Positions 22,868 to 28,827 of a stretch of 28,827 nucleotides of DNA are shown one piece after another. Location: the NCBI GenBank assembly GCA_024682015.1, contig JAIKZT010000315.1, positions 1-28,827 of the forward strand, written 5' to 3'. The notes beneath the pieces are model-generated. The model saw only the letters and a list, made by a program, of their open reading frames with translations, made no database searches and was not told where the DNA came from. The translations under genes were made by a program, and so were the position numbers. The first letter of the stretch is position 1. Each line of letters opens with the position of its first letter. The stretch comes from Clostridia bacterium (GTDB lineage Bacteria; Bacillota; Clostridia; Peptostreptococcales; Anaerovoracaceae).

Positions 22868-22898
22868 AAATGGGACAAGGAACCGTCCCCGTGTCTCA
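22868..22898 (-). repeat. REP-like GGGGACGGTTCC element at the lipoprotein stop codon
   Basis: On the minus strand TGAGACAC, GGGGACGGTTCC (22890-22879), TTGTCCCATTT. The first three bases are the TGA stop codon of the lipoprotein gene. Confidence 0.65.
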
Positions 22899-24632
22899 CT
22901 CCACCGGCATCAGGTAGAACTCGCTCCACGCGTACTCGATGTCGTCGAGGCAGTTCTCGATCATGGCGTCGGACTCCAGCAGGAACCAGTACCACTGCAT
23001 CGCGGCCTCGTGCCAGCCTTCATCCTTGGGGAAGACCGCATCGACTGCGCCGTCGTACTCGTCCTTGCCGCAGTAGGCGCCGGAAGCGCCGCGCCAGAAT
23101 TCCGTATCTTCCGCCGTCTTGTGATAAGAACCGAGCACGCGCGTCGTGACCGACCCGTCCGCTTCGAACGTCAGGACCATCAGGTCTGTCTCAGAGCCGC
23201 CCTCGTTCTCGGGGTCAGGCCGCGTCGTCTCGAAGATGTAGCTGTGGATCGTGCGGAACCCATCGTCCGACAGGTGCCACAGGCAGCGCACGGGCGTTTC
23301 GGAGTTCAGGATGCTGCAGGTGGCGACTTCGCGCTCCGCATCGCCCAGCTCGGCCAGATCGTAAGGCATTTCCGCCATGGACATGCCGTCCTCCGTCACC
23401 TCCCAGAAACGGTTGCGGCTGGACTCGTCCGCCCAGCAGTAATCCGTGCTGATGAGTTCCAGGCGGCCGTTCTGGTTGAGGTCCGTCACGGTGTAATACA
23501 CGTAGGAGTTCTCCTTTTCCGTCGTCGTCAGCCACAGATCCACGCAGTCAGCCACCACGTGCAGCTGCGCCTCGGTTCCCGCGTCCAGATCGCCGTAGCC
23601 CGTACCGGGCGCAGCGCCCTCGATCAGCGTTTCCCAGACGGTCATCTCCACGGGAGTCTTGTCCATCATGTACGGCGCCACGCCGAGTTCCTTCACGTGA
23701 TCCTCGATCATCGCGACGGCTTCGCTGTCCGAAACGTAGCGGATGCCCAGCGCCTCGTTGCGGGCAGCCCACTCTTCCGTAGGCTCAGCTAGCTGTCCCG
23801 ACGAATCCCACGCCGTGAAGAAATAGCCCGCCTTGCGTTCCGCAGCGGCCGCTTCGGTCGAATAATCGTTCGGCGCGAAGTTGTAGATCGCCAGCTCGTA
23901 GCTGTTCTCCCACTCGGCAAACGTAAAGCCCGGATAGTCGTCCGGCCGCACGTCATCCGCCAGATACTCGCTCGGGAGCATCACCTCGGGCATGCCATAC
24001 CAGTATTCCTCGGTATAGAGGAACGTCCGCGCGCCGTCCGCGCCGACGATGTAGTTGTCGTAGTACATGCTGTACGCGGACGATGACCCGCCCACGTGCA
24101 CCCCACCGTACTGGTTGATGATGGCCTCGGTGCGGTAGAACGAATACTCGTTCGCGACGATCTGCAGGCCGTCGTCAAACGCCTTCAGAATGTAGTAATC
24201 CTCGTAAGCCGAATAGCCCTCGTCGGGTTCCATGGAGAAGCCCAGGTCGATCAGCAGTTCGGGTTCGCCGTCCGCGCCGCAGTCGATGAGCGCGTAGGAC
24301 ACGTTCGCCAGATACTGCGCCATCATGCTGTCCGCGCGCTGGCGAATCGCTGCGTCCTTCAGCTGTGAATAATCGTAGACCTTGCCCGCTTCGAGCGCGG
24401 TGATGCCCTCCCGGCTGACGGCCGTCGCCTCGCCGTTCAGGAACGCCCAGTACATGTCGTCGGGCGGGATGGGTTCGGCCGGCTCGGGTTCTTCCGCCTC
24501 GCCGGTCTGCTCCGGCTGTTCGGGCTCTTCCACGGGTTCGGCCGCGGGAGCCTCCTGCTTCGTGCAGCCCGCCATCAGAGAGCCGGCCAAAGCCAGGCAC
24601 AGCAGTATGATCAACAGATTCTTCTTTTTCAT
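22896..24632 (-). CDS. Large secreted lipoprotein with repeat-type acidic loops
   Basis: A 578-residue lipoprotein. The signal MKKKNLLIILLCLALAGSLMAGC ends in a clear lipobox with Cys23, so it should be anchored outside the membrane. A Glu/Pro-rich linker follows (EEPEQPEQTGEAEEPEPAEP). Two short motifs, DCGADGEPELLIDLG and VTDLNQNGRLELISTDY, resemble the Asp/Asn-Gly-x-x-E-L loops of calcium-binding beta-propeller or VCBS-like repeats; the plan recalls the lipoprotein at 7017-7967. Function unknown. The start was placed at ATG 24632, after AAAGGA and at the signal peptide; the longer open frame to 25124 is antisense to the dipeptidase gene. It is divergent from that gene, with overlapping promoters. 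Confidence 0.8.
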   Translation of the reverse strand: MKKKNLLIILLCLALAGSLMAGCTKQEAPAAEPVEEPEQPEQTGEAEEPEPAEPIPPDDMYWAFLNGEATAVSREGITALEAGKVYDYSQLKDAAIRQRADSMMAQYLANVSYALIDCGADGEPELLIDLGFSMEPDEGYSAYEDYYILKAFDDGLQIVANEYSFYRTEAIINQYGGVHVGGSSSAYSMYYDNYIVGADGARTFLYTEEYWYGMPEVMLPSEYLADDVRPDDYPGFTFAEWENSYELAIYNFAPNDYSTEAAAAERKAGYFFTAWDSSGQLAEPTEEWAARNEALGIRYVSDSEAVAMIEDHVKELGVAPYMMDKTPVEMTVWETLIEGAAPGTGYGDLDAGTEAQLHVVADCVDLWLTTTEKENSYVYYTVTDLNQNGRLELISTDYCWADESSRNRFWEVTEDGMSMAEMPYDLAELGDAEREVATCSILNSETPVRCLWHLSDDGFRTIHSYIFETTRPDPENEGGSETDLMVLTFEADGSVTTRVLGSYHKTAEDTEFWRGASGAYCGKDEYDGAVDAVFPKDEGWHEAAMQWYWFLLESDAMIENCLDDIEYAWSEFYLMPVE

Positions 24633-24713
24633 TGAAATCGTCCTTTCCTTCGTCCCCCAACGCCCGCGGAGCTTGCCGGAGCGAGAGGTCCTGCATACCA
24701 TTTCACACCTTTT

Positions 24714-24742
24714 ATTGTAAGCCCCGCCGCCCCGTGTGACAA
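24714..24742 (-). promoter_or_regulatory. Promoter of the lipoprotein gene
   Basis: On the minus strand TTGTCA (24742-24737) and TACAAT (24719-24714), each 5 of 6, are separated by 17 bp. The -35 box overlaps that of the divergent promoter. Confidence 0.55.
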
Positions 24743-24764
24743 GCCGCAACTTGCGTGGTACAAT
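24736..24764 (+). promoter_or_regulatory. Promoter of the dipeptidase gene
   Basis: GTGACA (24736-24741) and TACAAT (24759-24764), each 5 of 6, are separated by 17 bp, 30 bp before the ATG. Confidence 0.55.
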
Positions 24765-24794
24765 GCAAGCAGAACGCGTCAGGAGGAGATTCTC

Positions 24795-26375
24795 ATGAAG
24801 ATGAAACGGGTGTTTTGCCGCATTGTCTGCGCGCTGCTGATCGCGGGGCTGCTGCCGGTTCAGAGCCTGGCGGAAGAGCCTAAATACAGCCGTATCGCCT
24901 CGGAAGTGAAGGCCCAGATCCAGCTGCCCGACAAGTGCACGGGCGTGTACGTAGGCAAAGACGCCTGTCTGGAGAATACCCGGCTCATCGGCCGGTCCGA
25001 GGATCAGGGGTGCGGCAATTCCAACAAGTTGTTCTTCGTGGAACCGGCCAGCAATAAGGCCGGCCGCGAGATGGTCGATACGGGCTTCTATCAGCGCGGC
25101 TTTTCCGTGCCTCTGCCGGATCACACGTACCGCTATACCTACCTGAAGGATTCAGCGCTCAGCAGCGACGGCCCCTATTACGCCTGCTGCATGAACGAGT
25201 GCGGCCTGGCGGTCGTGGGGACCGTCACGACGAAGGTGTCGCCGGAATACGCCAGGATCGACCCGGTGCAATACAGCGGACACGGCCTGCGCGAAGCCAT
25301 CCTGCCCGGACTCATCGCCTGCCAGGCGAAGAATTGCGCGGAGGCGGTCGAAGTGCTTGCAGGCTACATGGATACCTGCGGCTCCGAGGAGTATAACACG
25401 CTGCTATTCTCTGACCCGGACGAAGCCTGGATCTTCGAGATCTACGGCGGTCACACCTACGCGGCCATGCGCCTGCCCGACGACATGGTGGCAGTGTTTG
25501 GCAACCAGGTGATGATGGGCTGGGCGGACCTGAACGAGACGGATGGCTATGTCTTTTCGCCCGGCCTCAAAGCCGCGATGGACCGCACGGCGAACCCCGT
25601 CATCGATGAGCAGGGACGCTATCACATCGCGCAGACCGTCGATCCGGGCCGCCGCGAGGACTTTTCCAACATGCGGACCTGGCGGGGTCACCAGCTGCTC
25701 GCCCCGTCCACGGCGGGCGACTACAGCGCCGACACGTTCTATCCGCTGCTGTACGAGCCGGATAAGAAGGTGTCCGTCCTCGACGTCATGAAGCTCTTCG
25801 GTGACCGCTACGAAGGCACGCCATTCGATATGATGAAGCCCGAAAACGATTGGGTGCGGCCCATCGGCACGCCGCGCCAGAGTTGCGTGCACATCATCCA
25901 GACGTTCGACGAACTGCCCGCGCGCGCGTGCCAGGTGCAGTGGCTGACGGTGGGCAACGCGGAGCATGCCATCTTCGTGCCGGCGTTCAGCGGGATCACG
26001 GACACGTACGAGAAATACAAGGTCGATGACACGTCCAGCCGCAGGATCAACGACGGGTTCTACTACCTGTGCAAGCGCATCTGCGCCGTGACCGAGACCG
26101 ACCGCGCGCACCTGAGCCAGGGCGTCAAGGACTATAACCTGAAGCAGGAGCGCGCCATGCTGCAGGAGATCCAGGAGGCCATCCCGGAGATCCAAAAGCA
26201 GTACAAATGGTTTAAATTCGTCGGCGACAACTACGTTACGAAGCTCTCGACCGAATTCGCTCGGCGCCAGTACGAGAACGCGCTGAACCTCTACGACTGT
26301 CTCGTCTACGTGCAGATCGACAACGTGAACGACCGCGAGGACAAGGACAACTTCCGAATGCCCTACCAGAAATAG
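24795..26375 (+). CDS. Secreted C69-family dipeptidase
   Basis: A 526-residue N-terminal-nucleophile hydrolase of peptidase family C69 (PepD-like). A signal peptide covers residues 1-26 (VCALLIAGLLPVQSLA). A propeptide of about 20 residues precedes the presumed catalytic Cys48 in DKCTGVYVGKDA; family members free this Cys by self-cleavage. Conserved segments follow: LIGRSEDQG, MNECGLAVVGTVTT, FSDPDEAWIFEIYGGHTYAAMRLPDD and MVAVFGNQVMMG. It hydrolyses dipeptides, probably outside the cell, feeding amino acid uptake. ATG 24795 follows AGGAGG at good distance. The TAG stop runs directly into a 26 bp inverted repeat. It is convergent with ctpA. Confidence 0.88.
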   Translation: MKMKRVFCRIVCALLIAGLLPVQSLAEEPKYSRIASEVKAQIQLPDKCTGVYVGKDACLENTRLIGRSEDQGCGNSNKLFFVEPASNKAGREMVDTGFYQRGFSVPLPDHTYRYTYLKDSALSSDGPYYACCMNECGLAVVGTVTTKVSPEYARIDPVQYSGHGLREAILPGLIACQAKNCAEAVEVLAGYMDTCGSEEYNTLLFSDPDEAWIFEIYGGHTYAAMRLPDDMVAVFGNQVMMGWADLNETDGYVFSPGLKAAMDRTANPVIDEQGRYHIAQTVDPGRREDFSNMRTWRGHQLLAPSTAGDYSADTFYPLLYEPDKKVSVLDVMKLFGDRYEGTPFDMMKPENDWVRPIGTPRQSCVHIIQTFDELPARACQVQWLTVGNAEHAIFVPAFSGITDTYEKYKVDDTSSRRINDGFYYLCKRICAVTETDRAHLSQGVKDYNLKQERAMLQEIQEAIPEIQKQYKWFKFVGDNYVTKLSTEFARRQYENALNLYDCLVYVQIDNVNDREDKDNFRMPYQK

Positions 26376-26400
26376 AGTCAGGGGACGTTTCCGCTGACTC
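26375..26400 (+). repeat. 26 bp inverted repeat, left copy
   Basis: Starts with the last base of the dipeptidase stop codon. It has arms GAGTCAG and CTGACTC around a GGGGACGTTTCC-type core, one base different from the dispersed element core. Its exact reverse complement lies at 26501-26526. Confidence 0.85.
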
Positions 26401-26401
26401 A

Positions 26402-26436
26402 AAAGAGATCCTCCCTGCATCCGGGAGGATCTTTTA
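26402..26436. terminator. Bidirectional terminator between dipeptidase and ctpA
   Basis: A perfect 10 bp stem, AGATCCTCCC with GGGAGGATCT around a 7-base loop, has TTTTA on the plus side and CTCTTTT on the minus side. It can serve both convergent genes. Confidence 0.88.
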
Positions 26437-26500
26437 TTGACTGCGCTCACGCGCTTATGAAGTTCTTTTGCCTTTACTTAACGATTCGGCATTTACAGCT

Positions 26501-26526
26501 GAGTCAGCGGAAACGTCCCCTGACTC
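26501..26526 (-). repeat. 26 bp inverted repeat, right copy
   Basis: Exact reverse complement of 26375-26400, ending 8 bp before the ctpA stop codon (26535-26537). The two copies can form a 26 bp stem enclosing the terminator hairpin. Confidence 0.85.
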
Positions 26527-26534
26527 ACCCTGGC

Positions 26535-27749
26535 TCACGGCTTCAGCAGTTCTATGGCCTTCTTCAGCTGCAGATCGTTCACGAGTTCGCCGTCCTCGTC
26601 GTAGCAGTCCTCGGTGAGTTCCACGACGTAATCGGGCTCGATGCCCTGCTTATGGATGACGCTGCCGTTCGGCGAGAAGTACTGCAGGATGGTCATCTTG
26701 ATGCCGGAGCCGTCGGTCAGCTGCTCGACGGTCTGGATGATGCCCTTGCCGTATGTAGTGACCCCGACCAGCGGCCCGCCGCCGTTGTCCTTGATGCCGG
26801 CGGACAGGATCTCCGAAGCGCTCGCCGAACCGTCGTTCACGAGCACGACATAAGGCAGGTCCGTCTTGCCGTTCTTCGTGCGATAATAGCCCTTGTTGCC
26901 GTCGTGGTCCTGCGTGTAGGCGACGACGCCCTGGTCGAGCAGCATGTCCGCGATCTTGACGGCCGCATCCACGAGGCCGCCGCCATTGTCGCGCAGGTCG
27001 AGGATCAGGGACTTGGCGCCCTGCGCCTCGAGGTCGTTTAAAGCCTCTTCAAACTGGTCCGCCGTCTTCTGCTCAAACCCGCTGACCGCGATGTATCCGA
27101 TGGCGTTCGCGAGCATCTCGTATTCCACCGTCTGCGAGATGATGGTCGTGCGGGTGATGGTGACGTCGAAGATCTCGTCCTTTCGCCGCAGCGTAAGCGT
27201 CACGTCCGTGCCTTCCGGGCCGCGGATCTCTGCCGCGCACACGTCCAGCTGCGCTGCCGTGTATTCCACGCCGTCCACCGCGATGATCAGGTCGCCTTTG
27301 CGGACGCCGGCCGCCTCGGCGGGGCTGCCCTTTGTCGGCGCAACCACTTCGACATAGCCCGAATCGCCCGCGGAGATCGTAACACCGATGCCCGAATATA
27401 CGCCGGTGAGCGAGACCATCTGCTGCTCGTATTCGCTGGGGGTCATGTAGTACGAGTAAACGTCGTCGAGCCCCTGGAACACGCCGCGCAGGATGCCGGT
27501 ATCGAGGGCCTCTTCATCGACTTCCACATAGTAGTTGTCCAGGATATAGCTGCGCAGCTCGTCCACCTTGCCGTAGGTCTCCTTCAGATGCGTGTATTCC
27601 TGGTACTCGTCTCCGGCCAGCGAATGGCTGCCCGAAAAGCCCAGCCGGCTGAGGACGCCCATCTCCTGAAGGCCGTAGAAGCACGACATGCCGGCCAGCA
27701 CGCCGAGCACGACGAGGAATACGAGGGTGCTCTTTCTAATTTTGATCAT
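26535..27749 (-). CDS. S41 C-terminal processing protease, CtpA/CtpB type
   Basis: A 404-residue membrane-anchored serine protease of the cell envelope. An N-terminal transmembrane segment (residues 8-26) is followed by a helical region with DNYYVEVDEEAL, a PDZ domain (about 110-195, with GIGVTI and KGDLIIAVDG), and the S41 catalytic core with LILDLRDNGGGLVD. The catalytic Ser310 in NDGSASASEI and Lys335 in TTYGKGIIQ are 25 residues apart as in Bacillus CtpB, and Gln339 completes the triad. The short C-terminal segment matches the family. Substrates are unknown; regulatory cleavage of envelope or sporulation proteins is typical. ATG 27749 lies inside the end of recJ (14 bp overlap), with AAGGAG 8 bases upstream. 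Confidence 0.93.
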   Translation of the reverse strand: MIKIRKSTLVFLVVLGVLAGMSCFYGLQEMGVLSRLGFSGSHSLAGDEYQEYTHLKETYGKVDELRSYILDNYYVEVDEEALDTGILRGVFQGLDDVYSYYMTPSEYEQQMVSLTGVYSGIGVTISAGDSGYVEVVAPTKGSPAEAAGVRKGDLIIAVDGVEYTAAQLDVCAAEIRGPEGTDVTLTLRRKDEIFDVTITRTTIISQTVEYEMLANAIGYIAVSGFEQKTADQFEEALNDLEAQGAKSLILDLRDNGGGLVDAAVKIADMLLDQGVVAYTQDHDGNKGYYRTKNGKTDLPYVVLVNDGSASASEILSAGIKDNGGGPLVGVTTYGKGIIQTVEQLTDGSGIKMTILQYFSPNGSVIHKQGIEPDYVVELTEDCYDEDGELVNDLQLKKAIELLKP

Positions 27750-28827
27750 CGGATGCGCTCCTTCTGATATCTTTCACGGTGAACTGCAGTCTGCGGCTCC
27801 CGTTGTATTCGTTGATGTTCAGTTCGCCCGCCACGTCGACCGGGCATCCTTCCGTCAGCAGCGGCGCAAACGCCTGCGCCCGCTTGAACAGCACGCAGGA
27901 AACGTCCGCGCGGTCCTCGCCGCGCGCCGTAAAGCGCAGGTGCTGCCCGCCCGCCCCCATGAAGGAGACGTTCGCCGGCCTGACCCGCTGCAGAGCGAAC
28001 AGCGGCTTGGGATTCGCCTCGCCGTAAGGTTCGAGTTTCTTCAGCTGCGCCGCGAACTGCAGCGTCTTTTCGTCCGCGTCCAGCGCCTTCTCGATGCGGA
28101 TGGATTCGGTGAGGATGTCCGGCCGCGCGGAAAGCTGCGCCTCCATGAGCGCGTTCATGCGCTCCCGCAGCGCGGGCAGGTTCTCCTCGCGCATGGAAAA
28201 GCCGCAGGCCCCCGCGTGTCCGCCGTAGCGCTCGAACAGGTCGGCGCCTTCGGACAGCATGTCGTGCAGGTTGAGCCCCGGAATGCAGCGCCCCGTACCC
28301 TTCAGCAGGCCGCCCTCCGCCGGCGTAACGATGCACACCGGCCGGTACAAGCTCTCCTTTAAACTGCCGGCCACGATGCCAGCCACGCCTTCGTGCGCGC
28401 CTGGCGCCCTGACGATGGTAAACAATTTCCCGCAATCGCCGTCATCCATGGCTTTCTGGCAGATGGCCGCCGTATCGTCCTGCGCGGCTCTGCGCCGCCG
28501 GTTGCAGTCCAGCATGAACCTCGCCTTTTCGCGCAGTTCCTGCTCGCTTCCCAGCCCCGCCAGCAGTTCGACCGCCGCGTCCGCGGTCTCCATGCGCCCG
28601 CAGGAATTGATGTGCGGTCCCAGGATGAAGCCGATGTCTTCCGCATCGATGGTCTTGTCCGCAAGGCCGAGTTCTTCGAGCAGGATGCGAAGCCCTGTGC
28701 GCTTTCTCGCGTTGACGCAGGCCAGGCCGTACTTCACGAGCGTGCGGTTTTCATCCAGCAGCGGCACGACGTCCGCCACCGTGGAGATGGCCACGAGGTC
28801 GAGCAGCGCGTTCAGATCGCTTCTGGT
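27736..28827 (-). CDS. recJ: RecJ single-strand DNA exonuclease, 3' part (5' end outside window)
   Basis: The last 363 residues of RecJ, a 5'-3' exonuclease of DNA repair and recombination. The visible part starts at the end of the DHH domain with DLVAISTVADVVPLLDENR, then GPHINSCGRME, the DHHA1 domain with APGAHEGVAGIVAGSL and the GGHAGACGFSM motif, and the C-terminal OB-type domain with LRFTARGEDRADVSCVLFKRA. The catalytic DHH aspartates lie upstream, beyond the window edge. The frame is open to base 28827 without a start. The stop overlaps the ctpA start by 14 bp, so the two are translationally coupled. Confidence 0.93.
   Translation of the reverse strand, partial: TRSDLNALLDLVAISTVADVVPLLDENRTLVKYGLACVNARKRTGLRILLEELGLADKTIDAEDIGFILGPHINSCGRMETADAAVELLAGLGSEQELREKARFMLDCNRRRRAAQDDTAAICQKAMDDGDCGKLFTIVRAPGAHEGVAGIVAGSLKESLYRPVCIVTPAEGGLLKGTGRCIPGLNLHDMLSEGADLFERYGGHAGACGFSMREENLPALRERMNALMEAQLSARPDILTESIRIEKALDADEKTLQFAAQLKKLEPYGEANPKPLFALQRVRPANVSFMGAGGQHLRFTARGEDRADVSCVLFKRAQAFAPLLTEGCPVDVAGELNINEYNGSRRLQFTVKDIRRSASDDQN

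Overview
The window looks like a chromosomal piece of a moderately GC-rich member of the Bacillota, class Clostridia, probably host-associated. The evidence is a T-box leader in front of leuCD, AGGAGG-type ribosome binding sites, sigma-A promoters, a LexA box of the Bacillus type, a UmuC-like polymerase paired with a YolD-like protein, a PrdX-type editing enzyme, and large secreted proteins with BspA-type leucine-rich repeats. No rRNA, tRNA, CRISPR array, phage gene or transposase was seen.

Layout. 1-600: a PrdX/YbaK-type tRNA editing protein. 700-1100: an untranslated array of decayed repeats of about 36 bp ending in a terminator. 1105-1980: an orphan PD-(D/E)xK-like nuclease with its own near-consensus promoter. 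2040-2890: a gene-free region built from a decayed ~485 bp duplication; each half holds a 161 bp element with inverted ends and three GAACG/CGTTC hairpins, and the half nearer the nuclease (first copy) carries decayed copies of the end of the neighbouring transporter gene. 2895-4826: an SDR oxidoreductase and an ArsB/SLC13-like transporter (minus strand). 4963-6945: a BCP peroxiredoxin (plus), facing a PnuC vitamin transporter and an amidohydrolase (minus). 7017-7967: a lipoprotein with an Asp-rich calcium-type loop. 8199-8353: three strong hairpins. 8387-10214: an SOS mutagenesis operon with a LexA box. 10217-14034: branched-chain amino acid genes, with ilvE (minus) divergent from T-box-leuCD (plus); LeuD has a cysteine-rich tail and leuB survives only as about 15 codons containing a stop. 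14248-22397: two paralogous BspA-type LRR proteins in inverted orientation around an FlK-like thioesterase and thiamine pyrophosphokinase. 22896-26375: a second lipoprotein and a secreted C69 dipeptidase, divergently transcribed from promoters whose -35 boxes overlap. 26535-28827: ctpA and the 3' part of recJ (minus).

The non-coding DNA is as informative as the genes. A dispersed REP-like element with core GGGGACGGTTCC occurs at several gene ends, and in some cases supplies or abuts the stop codon. A related 26 bp sequence forms a perfect inverted pair around a bidirectional terminator between the dipeptidase and ctpA. A 202 bp direct repeat flanks the second LRR gene; its two copies differ at four positions that all fall in the same codon phase of one reading frame.

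All statements come from reading the sequence by eye. Family assignments rest on motif recognition, not on database searches.
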